From NCBI GenBank assembly GCA_963576725.1, contig OY755242.1:2122404-2186403 (forward strand): a stretch of DNA of 64,000 bases. Reading direction: 5' to 3'. The position numbers were made by a program, and so were the translations under genes. Below are positions 47,004 through 57,869 of the stretch, in pieces (position 1 is the first letter of the stretch; each line of letters opens with the position of its first letter). Source of the DNA: Azorinus chamasolen (taxonomy: Eukaryota > Mollusca > Bivalvia > Cardiida > Solecurtidae). Under the pieces are notes generated by a model. That model had not been told where the DNA came from. It saw only the letters and a list, made by a program, of their open reading frames with translations, and made no database searches.

Positions 47004-47595
47004 TTGGTATCCGTAGCTGGTAAGGTATAGGAGATATGCTCCGGACAAGCTTTTTGTAAAATTGAGGTCAAAGGTCAAGGTCAAGGTCACAGTGACCTGA
47101 AAATGGTACGCGACACTCCGCCATCCCAATATCAACGCACAAACCAAATTTGGTATCCGTAGCTGATGTGATAAAGTAAAGTAAAGTACCTAGTTATAGT
47201 CTACTTTCAGTCCGAATGACCGCTCAGCCGACTGTACATTTACTCCCCTGGTCATTGAGTCATTGGCCTACAATATTGAGCACTGCTTACATATGGCGCA
47301 ATCATGCAGCCGCAGTACCGGCGAGTGACCCTCACAGGTACCCATTTTAACCCCTGGGTTGAGAGTATGTGCGGATGGGAGACACGGAAAAGCGTCTCTG
47401 AAATTTCCGGGTGGGACCGGGATTTGAACCCCGGACCTCCGGACTGATAGTCAAGCGCGTTACCACTAGACCACCGCCACCTACAAAATAAAGGAAATAT
47501 ACTCCGGACAAAAGGTACACACACCCACCCACCCACACACCCACGCACGGTGTGATCACTATATGCCGCCATAGCTTTGGGGGCATAAAAATATG
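47004..47595 (+). mobile_element. Family R minisatellite element, split by a SINE
   Basis: GGTATCCGTAGCTG occurs at 47004 and 47149, marking a unit of about 145 bp with CTCCGGACAAG and AGGTCAAGGTCAAGGTCA. After the SINE the unit resumes (GGAAATATACTCCGGACAA), followed by a CACCCACCC run and the end ATGCCGCCATAGCTTTGGGGGCATAAAAA-like 3' terminus, of which TTTGGGGGCATAAAAA is identical to the family A end. Confidence 0.7.
47172..47481 (-). mobile_element. tRNA-derived SINE (310 bp)
   Basis: On the minus strand it has a tRNA-like head (47481-47410) with A box TGGTCTAGTGG and a perfect B box GGTTCAAATCC, a body of about 220 bp (including CCCAGGGGTTAAAATGGGTA), and a tail of TTTAC/ACTTT repeats (47171-47190). 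The acceptor arms GGTGGCG/TCCCACC pair imperfectly and the anticodon-loop triplet would be ATC, so it is a decayed tRNA-like promoter and not a working tRNA gene. Transcription would be by RNA polymerase III. It interrupts family R. Confidence 0.85.
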
Positions 47596-48473
47596 GCGCA
47601 GAATTTTTTTTAAATGCGCATAATTCAATGTGCGGGACCATAATAGCGTAAATTGGAGGAGAAATCGTAATAATTACGCCCAAAACGTAATTGTAAACAG
47701 GTTTGCAATCGCCAGTGGTCTTCATTAACCCTTGGCAATTGTTTCCAGTCATCCGACCAATTTCAGTCGCAGAGAGGTTGTTGATCATGTACAACAACCT
47801 TAGGGCCCAGCCCGACTAGGCCTACAACCACCTATGACCTGTTTACTATTTCAAGTGTCCTCTTGTCGCAGATTTTCGTACAAAGGTCGCACAACAAATC
47901 ACTGATAATAGTGGGTGGTCTTCAGTAATAGTTGGTAATCCTTTCTTAGTTGTGCAACCAATTTCAGTCGTAATGAGGTTGTTCATCATACACAATAACC
48001 TTCTTACAATCAAACTAGTCGCATGTGGTCTTTAAGAGGTAACCTTAGATGGGTTAGGTAATTATGCAATTATTGTAAGGTATCCAACAATCTTAAACTG
48101 GTCGTTGGTGATCTTTCCTACAATCGTACTACTGTCAGCAGCCTTTATACAATTATTGTTGTGCGATCACCAGCAACTGCCTAAAGATTACAATGAAAGA
48201 AATTTAAATCTTTTGTAACAACATTTCAATACATTTTCCCAGCAATGAATGGGGTCACTTTATTATATTGTTCTGAGTCACTTACCCCTCTTCACACCAA
48301 AACATTATCAATTACCGTATTACCTCAAGTAAATGCCCCTGGGTAAGTAACATTTTTGAGAAGCTTTCTGTATTGCTTTCAATCTGCATTAAATTTCTCC
48401 TCAGGAAGTAAGGGGTGAAAGCAATTATTTTGAATACTTTTTATTTTAACCATTATATTGCAAAATTGCTTAC
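47596..48473. other. Intron 2 of the minus-strand gene, repeat-poor part
   Basis: Between about 47600 and 48200 words such as AACCTTAGGG, CAACCAATTTCAGTCG and GCGTAATGAGGTTGTTCATCA recur (CAATTTCAGTCG near 47759 and 47960, AGGTTGTTGATCAT and AGGTTGTTCATCAT), indicating an old 190-bp tandem duplication. No exon was recognised here. Confidence 0.5.
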
Positions 48474-48605
48474 CATCTGGTTCTCTTCTTGTAAATGTTG
48501 TAGGCTTCTTATAAACCGCCTTTGTTCATCAGTTACTGAAACATTGTATCTCTGTATTGTTGACGTAACATCAGCTGCTGCTCTTTTAATCGACTCCACA
48601 GTCCG
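48474..48605 (-). CDS. Exon 2 of an unrecognised minus-strand gene
   Basis: A 132-bp exon of exactly 44 codons. On the minus strand an acceptor (TATTATGTTTTAG) leads into TVESIKRAAADVTSTIQRY, then DEQRRFIRSLQHLQEENQM, and the canonical donor GTAAGC follows. Both ends are on codon boundaries, matching exon 1 (ends in phase 0) and exon 3. The sequence is helical, charged and coiled-coil-like, with no stop in frame. Composition is clearly unlike the repeats around it. I do not recognise the family. Confidence 0.75.
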
Positions 48606-49119
48606 CTAAAACATAATAGGTATATCCAGTTAGCAACAAATATGTTACGTTATCTGTGGTAAGTCTGCAAAATAACAAAACATATTTTCATTTTGGTATA
48701 CTGTATCATGTCTAGGGTGTGTGTATAAGTGTGTGTGTGTGTAGGTGGGGGTGGTAATAGGCAGTATGGTAAGTAGTTCATGACTGAACTCATCAAAGGT
48801 GTATTTAGTTTTTATTGTTCTTTTAGTTGAATAAACACAGTAACTGGTAAATTCACTAGTACCGGAATCCTGTGTTCACGTTTACGCCGTAATTATATCT
48901 ATTTATGTAAAGAATTTCGGAGGTCGTCGAGTCCCTGGGGCACAACACTAAAGCTGATATTTACTTTTTTTTGTAATCTGGTCAGTATTTTAGGTTTTGA
49001 ATGGTTGAAATAACTAGACCTATCACTAAAAGTGATGAATACCCCTGCACAGCACCTTTGATTGCAAAACCAAGTTTGTGACACCAACTACCCATTATAA
49101 CAGGACCAAAACGCAAAAA
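48606..49119. other. Intron 1 sequence left of family E
   Basis: Contains a GT run (48727-48745) and no recognised exon. From about 48920 (GGCACAACACTAAAGCTGAT, then GATTGCAAAACCAAGTTTGTGA) it may already be a diverged first unit of family E. Confidence 0.45.
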
Positions 49120-50111
49120 TACTCAAAGTTCAAGGGGAGATAATTCTGTAATGCCTGCAACTAAGCATAAAATATCTGCTATTCGTGGTTATTAAGTATG
49201 GCAAGTATCAGTTCAATAACTTTTAAATTGAAGGAGGAGTTTGCAATACCATCTCCCCATGTTTCATGCCAAAATGACAAAGAATACTCAAGGTTCAAGG
49301 GGAGATATTGTGCAATTCCCAGTTCTAAACACATGAAAATTCTGTCTTTCTGATCTACAATTCATGGTTATTATGTATACTACATAATTTATACACTCAA
49401 TAACTTAAAACTGAAGGAAATGTTTGCCAGTGACCAACTACCCATGTTTTATGCCAAAATTAAAAAAAAAAAATAAAGTTCAAGGGGAGATAATTCTGTA
49501 GTGCCCAGGCCTAAACACATGGAAATTGTGTCTTGCATATCTACGATTTGTGGTTATTACGTATATCAAATATAAACTCTATAACTTTAAAACTGGAAGA
49601 GGAGTTCGTGACACAAACTACCCATTATTTATGCCAAAACGATAAAAAATACTCAAAGTTCAAGGGGAGATAATTATGCTATGTGCAGTTCTAAACACAT
49701 GAAAAAATATATCTTGTACATCTACTATTCATGGTTATTATGTATAGCAAATATAAATTGAATAACTTTCAAATTGAAGGAGGAGTTCACGACACCAACT
49801 TCCCATATTTCATGACAAAATTACTCGAAGATAATTCTGCAATACCCAGCCCTAAACACATGGAAATTGCGTCTTGCATAGGGTAAACTGATCGTGAGTC
49901 GGACAAGATTGAGAGTCGGACGTTTTTCAACCCCTTTATACACTGCTTGAAAGCAGTTTAACTAGCATAATCTTTACTTTGTCCGGTACCTTAATGCTTA
50001 CTTTCACCAGAGTTACCTACCTTGAACTCATTTACTTGCATACATTCTTCACAATAACAACGCTAGAAACCACCCAAAAGCACCAACTTTTAAATTTTAA
50101 AGTCAGAGTAA

Positions 50112-50489
50112 ACCGCGTTTGGTTTTAGTTTCTGGAGTAATAGCGACAATTTACGAGTGTTACAAATGGTGGAAATCATGTTTTTGTTGAAGAAAAATAT
50201 ATATGAATCCGCCAAGTACATTGTTGACATGCTTGACGTGTACAGGCCCCGCAGAGAATTAAGATCAGCAAGTAGTTCTTTGTCGTTGGTTGTACCAAAA
50301 AGTCGTAAGGTAAAGTACGGTGAGAGAAGTTTCATGCATGCAGCTCCCAAACTCTGGAATGCTCTTCCATCAGGCATTAGAGATGCAAGCTCACTGGCAT
50401 GTTTCAAAAAATCTCTGAAAACGCATTTCTTCAACATATATTATCAGGGCAGTTTAGAAAACGTACCTGCTAATCGTCGGTTATCATAA
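50112..50489 (+). pseudogene. C-terminal end of a LINE (CR1/L2-like) ORF2
   Basis: The frame ending at 50489 reads DVYRPRRELRSASSSLSLVV, VPKSRKVKYGERSF, HAAPKLWNALPSGIRDASSL and ACFKKSLKTHFF, the conserved tail after the reverse transcriptase of CR1/L2/Rex1-type non-LTR retrotransposons. Nothing of the RT itself remains; a TAA at 50109-50111 closes the frame at the left. The fragment is thus a 5'-truncated copy, the usual fate of LINEs. The GTG at 50157 is not a meaningful start. Confidence 0.85.
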
Positions 50490-51752
50490 TTGCTGCATTG
50501 GCCACAGAGTGTTGATCCTGCCACTTCCTTATGACTGTGGACTTTTAAACCCCTTTTTCATAATATAATGCTCCACAAATGTAGAAAATAGATAAATGAA
50601 TAACAAAAACCTCATCCATATTTTATGGACTTCTAGGGAATCCCCTTGCTGTTGAACGTGCGGGTGTTGTGTCAGCGGGATTCCGCTGTCCAGTTGTTGC
50701 GGTGGCCGAGGGAGTGCTGTTCTCAAACGGGGCATCCCTATATGCTTGGTACCTCTGGTAACTCCAGTTCCAATGACGGAGGGAGCACCGTAGTGGAACA
50801 GGGCTACCCTCTACGGTATAATTCCGCGCTGGTACATCGGGAGTCTTGCTGGCATGACTTGCTACCCTGTCCTTAACCAGTGCCAGGGATTCTTGTTAAG
50901 CTGACCCAGTTTCCGTATTTTTGCTTACCAGTGAACTGGGTCGTGTAATATATGGGCAGCGGGCAAATTAAGCCTGTACGGTCTAATGCAGCATCGCGTG
51001 TCTCAGTCAGTCTCGATTTGTCCGATGTGATTCCTTTGCCATTGCAGCCGGTGGGATATGTTGCAGGAACAGTATACGTGATACCTTCTTTAGCTCTACT
51101 TTGGCTGGGCTTTTTGGGTTCCCATAATAAGACATTTTATTCTGTAATTAAACTTTGGATATACCCAATTACAACTCTATTAAAATATGATACGCTGTGT
51201 ACTCCCTCATTGCCATAGCGGGTCGAATAGTGTTTGACGACTGGAGGGGTTGCATAGTGCGCGTATATAACAGTTGTGTATTTGTATTGCTTAGTTTATA
51301 TGCATGAACTTCAAATTGATCTGTTCTGTTACCCAATTTTCCGGCAATAATTTATGTGCAGTGTTGTATGTTAAACGAATGTACCCAAGTCTGTTGAGTC
51401 TGGGTCAAAATTATGGGACGTACTGGCACTGCGCATAGAATGTTGCATTCAAGTTATGTTTTTTACAATCTGAGTGCGTTGACACACTATAATAGAACAT
51501 AATACGACACAGACAGATAAACTTACGGAAAAGATTAGCTTATTTACCAATGTCCTAAATAAATTCTATTTTATTATTATTCTTATCTATATATAAGTAT
51601 TAAATATATTTTATTTTAAATTTTTCTGTAATTTACGCATTATTGTACAGTAAATGTATCTTTGTATCTTTGTGAAGCGCTTTTGAACGCACATATCCTG
51701 TATGAAAAGAGCGCTATATAAATGTGGTATAATAATAATAATAATAATAATA
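50490..51752 (+). mobile_element. LINE 3' region, tail and an unclassified middle block
   Basis: 51640-51752 is a typical CR1/L2-like 3' tail: TGTGAAGCGCTTTTGAACGC, then GAGCGCTATATAAATGTGG and an (ATA)n run. The block 50620-51500, with higher GC (for example TGGCCGAGGGAGTGCTGTTC and AGCCGGTGGGATATGTTGCA), is not a normal short 3' UTR and may be the 5' region of a second LINE or a rearranged copy; I could not classify it. Confidence 0.6.
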
Positions 51753-52803
51753 TACATTTAAAAGACATCTGTTATTCAGGTTTTTAGTAAACAAGAAGTG
51801 CCACGCTCTCTAATAATATATTATATGTCAAACTGATTTTGAGTCGGACGCTGTAGCGTTTATATACACTCTGTACCCGGTGGGTAATCTCCTATGATTG
51901 AACAGCAGGGAAACCATATGTCATTCTACGATATTTATAGTAGATTCTAGATATATATCTAGGCTCTATCTTTTTTATGACACATAAAACCATGGAATCT
52001 CACAATTCGGAGCTTAATTAACATATCACACAATGAATCATTCAAGAAAATAAAACCGTCCGACTCAATATCGAAAGTGTCCGAGTCTCGATCGAATTAG
52101 GGTTACCTACATTTCCGTACTTTTTGGCCCTGTTAAATGCGTGTTTGATGCATATAAAGCGCTAGAAGAGCTTAAAAGAGATCAGGCCAGGTACCAGTGA
52201 GTAGCGGAAGTGTCTAGCTGAACGCACGGACGCTTGACATGAGGAAAAGTGAAATTGGTGTCCGACTCACGATCAGTTTACCCTATCTACCATTTGTAAT
52301 AAACTATATAACTTTAAAACTGGAAGAGGAGTTCGTGACACAAACTACCCATTATTTATGCCCAAATGATAAAAAATACTCAAAGTTCAAGGGGAGATAA
52401 TTATGCTATGTGCAGTTCTAAACACATGCAAAAATATATCTTGTACATCTACTATTCATGGTTATTATGTATAGCAAATATAAATTGAATAACTTTCAAA
52501 TTGAAGGAGGAGTTCACGACACCAACTTCCCATATTTCATGCCAAAATGACAACATTACTCAAAGTTCAAGGGGAGATAATTCTGCAATACCCAGTGCTA
52601 AACACATGAAAATTGCGTCTTGTACATCTACCATTTGTGGTTATTATAAATATCAAATATAAACTCAATAACTTTAAAACTGGAGGAGAGGTAGGCGACA
52701 CCAACTATCCATCTTCAAAGGCGGACCGACTGACTGACCGTCCGACCGCCAGACAGGGTGATTCAAGTATACCACCTCAAACAAGTTTGCAGGGGTATAA
52801 TTA

Positions 52804-54380
52804 ATATTATGTGTCACTGTCATCAAATTATTATTAAAAGTTTAAAAGATTTATTGCAAGAGTACAGTTGGTTTTTTTTAACATTTACATGTTTTGTGTT
52901 ACGTCACAGTTTGAACCCTGCAATTTCATTATCTATTCTTTAACCTGGGGGATTAAACGTGCTCGTATAGCAATGACACCATGAGTAATGATGGCGTCGC
53001 CACCTAAACACACCCGTGGCTTCCAAGAAGATAGATCCTTTTTTTTTAAAGACTTGTTGATAAAATAGGCGACTAGAAGGCAGAGTCCACCAATGTCATT
53101 CTAATGAAATGCAGCACCTGTGTTACTACCCATCACTGACACATAAGGTAGCACTGATTATCAACGTAGATCCCTTGCTCCGCATAGATCTGCAATGGCT
53201 ATCTACGGGCCTTGGAAATCAAAATTGCTCTGAAAACCCAAAGATTCTCTTTCTGTATATGTCATAGTGCATAACAACGTCACGTTACACATGTACCCTC
53301 ATTAATTTGGTAAGGGAATCTTCAGTGAATTTCCTACTGCTTTATTTTATTTATTTCATTTGCCTCGTCTATTGCTATTTTGAACGGAATTATGTGAACT
53401 TAGCAAATAATATGGTACAAATACACTGTAGCTGAAACATCGATAATTCTCATCCAAGGATTAATGCACTAATAACATGCATGAAACTACCACACTCCAA
53501 GATACTCTCACAAATAAAAATAATAGCAGCTATATGATAATGTATAGCTGCAATTTACTGCGAGAGCAATATCTTTGGTTCTTTGATCTGTGTGCGATTC
53601 TTATGAGATTGTTAGTTTCATATTCACATGATTTTTACCGGTTAAAATAAGCAATTTAAATCACAACCAAAAAAAATGCTTTTTTTCTGTGCATCAAGTG
53701 CTATTTTACTCGAGGATAGCTCATTTGGGTAGCCGACGATTTCAACTACACTAGAAGACGATGTCATTGTTCAATTCGTGGGGTATCGTTCCAATATTAG
53801 TAAAATATTGACTCTCATGGTAAGGCATGGGTTATTTGTCTTTGTTCATCAGAATCCGTTATGTTGGTAGCTTGGTGTTGTTGTTTTTTCGGATAATTAA
53901 GCCACTCTCAGTTCTTTCTAAGTTATTATTTATTCTTGAATTTTGACAGAATGTCAATTTGTTGTCTGAAACCGTGTGTTTCAATCGACAGAATTGCCTT
54001 TTTCTTCCTCATATTTTCTCTTCGACGACTCCTTACATTTCCCTTTCTTTCTTGTCATCTCCACTACCCGTAAACCCAAATTGAAACTGGCATATATCGT
54101 CGCGAGTGTACATAACAGAAAAGTGGGAAACCAAGATTTACGACATCTATTTTACGACATACATCTAGGGAACGTTTCATAATGTTTCAAGTGGTGTCAT
54201 CATGAATCATTTGGCTAATATTTTTTCTGTAAATATATTCCCTTAAAATATAAATTTCCACAAAAACATTTTTTACACGTAACCTGAAATAAAAGCATTA
54301 GAATAACTAGCGATTTTTCGACAACGACAGTGTTTTATCACAATACCATAACTTAATTTGAGACAACCCCGACCTCGACG
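52804..54380. other. Unique-looking sequence in intron 1
   Basis: No repeat family or clear exon was recognised in 1.6 kb. Possible open frames (for example 53976-54182) lack splice sites and look random. GATAGCTGCAATTTACTGCG and similar words do not repeat elsewhere. This is the longest non-repetitive stretch in the window and could hold regulatory DNA of the genes on either side. Confidence 0.4.
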
Positions 54381-54652
54381 TTAGAAGGAAGTCACGTGGT
54401 TGCAAGGTGCTCGCACCTTTCTCTACTTAGAACAATGATAAAAACAAAATAATATTAGAGCAACAGAAGGAGAAAATGAGTGGAAAAACTGCAAAATGAA
54501 TGGAATTTTTCTAGAATCGATTATTTCGCACTGGACCATTCGGACCAGTTGAATATTTAACGACTGCACCTGACCTGCACTATACTAGAAATGTCGCTCG
54601 GTCTATGGTAAGTGTCAAACTCCGATGTATCTTTTTATCGTTTTCTTTGACT

Positions 54653-54876
54653 ATGGCGAAAACATGTTTGACCATTGAAAATGTTGAGATATGTCAACAT
54701 AATGGGAATTTCCCCATCGGTTTTTTCTTTGAAATTCTTTCACAAAGAGTTGGATATAAAAAAGAGGCTTTTTCGAATTGGGAAGTCCCCGAAGATCGGC
54801 CTCTCACCAAACTCGTAATAATCACAAGAGACAGAACCGCGGAAATTTCTGGATGCAATAAAAAAAAGTGAGTCGG
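54653..54876 (+). CDS. Possible first exon of a plus-strand gene
   Basis: An ATG in a strong context (A at -3, G at +4) opens 72 codons, MAKTCLTIENVEICQHNGNF, FPIGFFFEILSQRVGY and WEVPEDRPLTKLVIITRDRT being protein-like, up to a possible donor A|GTGAGT at about 54876. About 260 bp upstream is an E-box CACGTG (about 54395). No downstream exon was found and no domain recognised; the composition and run of open codons are the only support. It would be divergent from, and inside, intron 1 of the minus-strand gene. Confidence 0.35.
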
Positions 54877-54959
54877 GGGGGTAAAATGGACGGTCGGTCG
54901 GGTAACCAGAAACAAACCTTTTTTTTTTACGCCTCAGTAAGAAAGGCTTAGACTTGCTA

Positions 54960-55167
54960 GAAGATTTGGAATAACATGCAGTGCAGACCTTGATCAGGGG
55001 CTCCCCTAGCAGTCATAGGTCTACACTGTTTGCAAATGCAGATGCATGTGTGTCCAGCATTCAATGGATCAAAGATTCTTGTATTTTTCAGCATATTTTT
55101 CTGGTTCTAAGTTTATCACCTGTTAGACCAATATAACATTTACTACAGACATTGCCAATAGTTACAA
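54960..55167. other. Family D foldback and short flank
   Basis: GCAGTGCAGACCTTGATCAG faces CATAGGTCTACACTGTTTGC around GGGGCTCCCCT at about 54975-55042. The rest is unassigned. Confidence 0.6.
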
Positions 55168-55426
55168 ACAAGAGCTGTCACAGTCACGTGACAAATGCCC
55201 CCAAAAATTGTACCCTGTGACCTTGACTTTTGACCCATGGACCTGAGAGTTGAACGCGACACATCGGCTTTGTGTGGTGAACATTTGTGCCAGGTTATTT
55301 TGAAATCCATTCACAGATAAAGAAGTTATAGAAGGGACATGAAATTTGGGACGGACGGAAGGATGGAAGGATGGACGGATGGATGGACAATGCGATTACT
55401 ATATGCCCGCCGTTGGGGGCATAAAA
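55168..55426 (+). mobile_element. Family A minisatellite element, single-unit copy
   Basis: ACAAGAGCTGTCACAGTCAC start, one core unit, a GGATGGACGGAT run and the end GTTGGGGGCATAAAAA. In comparison with 467-1703 it shows that the core can be present once or be amplified, while the ends and microsatellite are constant. Confidence 0.8.
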
Positions 55427-55757
55427 AGACACTTCTAACATCAAAAGACACATTTTCAATAACATTAGATATTTATAATGCAGCAATCAAACTCCAAATA
55501 TTCAAAAACTCCCTTGAAATTATGTTAAGAAGTATTTTAACTAGTTATGCAATGGCCACACTTTCCTGTGTTTACATGCAATTAGTTTATCTTTTTATTT
55601 CAACACAGGGCTGCATGCTGCCAGCTAATGTTTACAGGATGATTTTCATGAATAAACATATAAGAAACAATGACTTAATAAATATTAATCACATATTTTT
55701 CCTAATGGCATCATTCTGAACACTGGAAAATTTGGCCATTGCAGAACCTGTAGAAAT

Positions 55758-56434
55758 AGAAATAGAGGATCTGTTGCCAGTTGTCTTTTAAGATCACATG
55801 TTCCTAAACTAGCCTTAGAAAATGTTATTAAGCGAGCCTTGGTGAGCTTAATAACATTTTCTTGGTGAGTTTAGGAACATGTGATCTTAAAAGACAATGA
55901 GCATCAGATTCTTTTTCTCACATAGCTAAAAAGTATATTTTCACCATTTAAATGACATGTAAACATCGGTTTCTATGGTTTGACGTCACATATGACATCA
56001 TATATATTCTAAAGTGATCTTACACGTGTTACAGATAAGGGAAACTTAACCTGTTATTCTAACTCGGAGATAAGGGAAGGTATGTGAGAAATAGAGGATC
56101 TGTTGCGAGTTGTCTTTTAAGATCACATGTTCCTAAACGAGCCTTAGAAAATGTCATTAAGCGAGCCTTGGCGAGCTTGATAACATTTTCTTGGTGAGTT
56201 TAGGAACATGTGGTCGAGTTTAGGAACATGTGGTCTTAAAAGACAACGAGCATCAGATTCTTTTTCTCACATATCAAAAAAGTGTATTTTCGCTGTTTAA
56301 ATGACATGTAAACATAGGTTTCCATGGTGTGACGTCATATATGACGTCATACGTTCTAAAGTGATCTTACACGTGTTACAGATAAGGAAATCTTAACCTG
56401 TTGTTCTAACTCGGAGATAAGGGAAGGTATGTGA
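55758..56434 (+). repeat. Family Q, tandem duplication of a 329-bp hairpin unit
   Basis: AGAAATAGAGGATCTGTTG starts at 55758 and 56087. Each unit begins with a long hairpin (GTTGTCTTTTAAGATCACAT facing ATGTGATCTTAAAAGACAA around CGAGCCTTGG) and continues with TGACGTCA-type palindromes and CTTACACGTGTTACAG. The second unit has a further 20-bp internal duplication near 56213-56232. An inverted relative is at 45700-45990. Confidence 0.85.
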
Positions 56435-56808
56435 GAAATAAGTTTCTCAAGATGAGGGACTCAAGAAACCTCTGATGAAAAAGTCAAGGGTCCCTGACAA
56501 TATTATGAGGGTCCCAGTTCAAGCAAAAATTAATTTGTCACTATCGTTTGCAAAAGCATTGGCAAAATGTCTACAAATGAATGTCAATACACTATTTCAA
56601 CAAGAAACGGCCAATGTCGGTATGGCCGGATTGCCGATTAAAGTGATATAGATGAACAGTCAATCATTATATATTTCTGCATCAGCAGATGTTGAAGGAA
56701 TAATAAATGAAATATTAGATCAGAGCAGTTCAAATATTTATGCATAATAAATATTTAAACATATTCCAATTGCATGTAATGAGGTCCTCAATACGACTCC
56801 ACATGTTA

Positions 56809-57570
56809 ACAAGAGCACCGCGAGACGGGGCAATATACGCCCGAAGGCTGTTCTATTTAGTGAAAGAAGCCTTCTTCATAGGTGGCAAAATTTTAACGAA
56901 ATTTCCGCAGCAAATTGAAATGAAAAAATTCGCGAATTGCGATTTGTTTGTTTGTCTGAGGCTTTACGTCCCTTTAACATTTTCATATTTTATATGAGTC
57001 CATCAAAGGGCAACAACTCCAGAATGAAGGATGACATCGAGTTATCTGAGAGTTATCGGAAAGTTATCTCACTGATATGCACAACTACACATCAGTATCT
57101 ATCATTCCTGAAAGTTTGAAGAAATTATGTTGAAAAATAAAGGAGAAGTTAGTTGCACAAGAAACTGCTACCCGAAACTATCAAAGGGCAATAACTCCAG
57201 AATGAAAAATGATATGAGAGTTATCTCACTGATATGCACAACTACACATCAGTAACTATCATTCCTGAAAGTTTGAAGAAATTATGTTGAAAAATAAAGG
57301 AGGAGTTAGTTGCACAAGAAATTGCTACCCGAAACTATCAAAGGGCAATAACTCCAGAATGAAAAATGATATGAGTTATCTCACTGATATGCACAACTAC
57401 ACATCAGTATCTATCATTCCTGAAAGTTTGAAGAAATTATATTGAAAAATAAAGGAGGAGTTAGTTGCACAAGAAATTGCTAACGGACGGACAGACAGAC
57501 GGACAGACAGACAGACAACTCTCACGAAAACAATATGTCTCCCCATATAAATATGGGGGGAGACATAATT
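56809..57570 (+). mobile_element. Family N minisatellite element
   Basis: Starts ACAAGAGCACCGCGAGACGG, then three units of about 157-178 bp (ATCAAAGGGCAATAACTCCA at about 57002, 57180 and 57337; CATTCCTGAAAGTTTGAAGA), a GGACAGACAGAC run, and the end CCCCATATAAATATGGGGGG with GAGACATAATT. The end is that of family C while the start is of the ACAAGAG type, so it may be a C/N hybrid. Confidence 0.7.
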
Positions 57571-57869
57571 AAGAGACAAATCATGAAGTTAAAAAGGGGC
57601 AAAAGTTAATATATTAGAGGTTTTTGTTTAGTTTTGTTCTGTAATATAGAAAACCAGTAGTATCTTGGTATGGCATACATTGAATTTGTAACTGGAATAC
57701 ATAACTTGCAAATTGCTTCAGATTCAGTAACTGATAAAATTATCCTGACAAGCAAAGTGAGGCAAAACACACTCATTATATAGAGGCAAATCACACTCAT
57801 TATATAGGTAACTTATTTGAAAAAAGAATATAGTTATATTAAAGAAAAATTCTCCATGTGTCTACATAC
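57571..57869. other. Intron 1, proximal to exon 1
   Basis: Unassigned AT-rich sequence. AGGCAAATCACACTCATTATA occurs twice in slightly different form (57762-57806). No gene apart from the donor of exon 1 at 57869-57861. Confidence 0.5.

Larger units (their letters stand above)
49881..52283. mobile_element. TA-flanked TIR transposon (2403 bp) containing a LINE fragment
   Basis: Perfect 24-bp terminal inverted repeats, GGGTAAACTGATCGTG... at 49881-49904 and its complement at 52260-52283, flanked by TA on both sides. Joining the flanks gives CTTGCATATCTACCATTTGT, the normal family E unit, so the insertion site is certain. GAGTCGGAC or its complement recurs at 49911, 51840, 52058 and 52078 as subterminal motifs. 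A TA duplication points to the Tc1/mariner superfamily, though the GGGTAAAC start is unusual there. Of its length, about 50112-51752 is a LINE-derived insertion. No transposase is seen. Confidence 0.85.
49120..52803 (+). mobile_element. Family E minisatellite element, split by a TIR transposon
   Basis: Units of about 180 bp marked by AGTTCAAGGGGAGATAATTC at 49127, 49292, 49477, 49657, 52384 and 52564, with CTTGCATATCTACGATTTGT and TTTAAAACTGGAGGAGGAGT words. The end is GGACCGACTGACTGACCG, then CACCTCAAACAAG ... TTGCAGGGGTATAATTA. The TIR element 49881-52283 is inserted in the fifth unit. The ACAAGAG start was not found. Confidence 0.75.

Noticed and set aside
47410..47481. Functional tRNA gene
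   Set aside because: A and B boxes are good, but acceptor and anticodon stems have mismatches, the anticodon triplet would be ATC, and a long SINE body with repeat tail follows.
47252..47797. 181-residue minus-strand open frame
   Set aside because: It runs through the SINE (tRNA-like head and body) and the end of family R, so it is a chance frame over mobile DNA.
50090..50437. 115-residue minus-strand frame
   Set aside because: Shadow of the LINE ORF2 tail on the plus strand, which has the conserved motifs.
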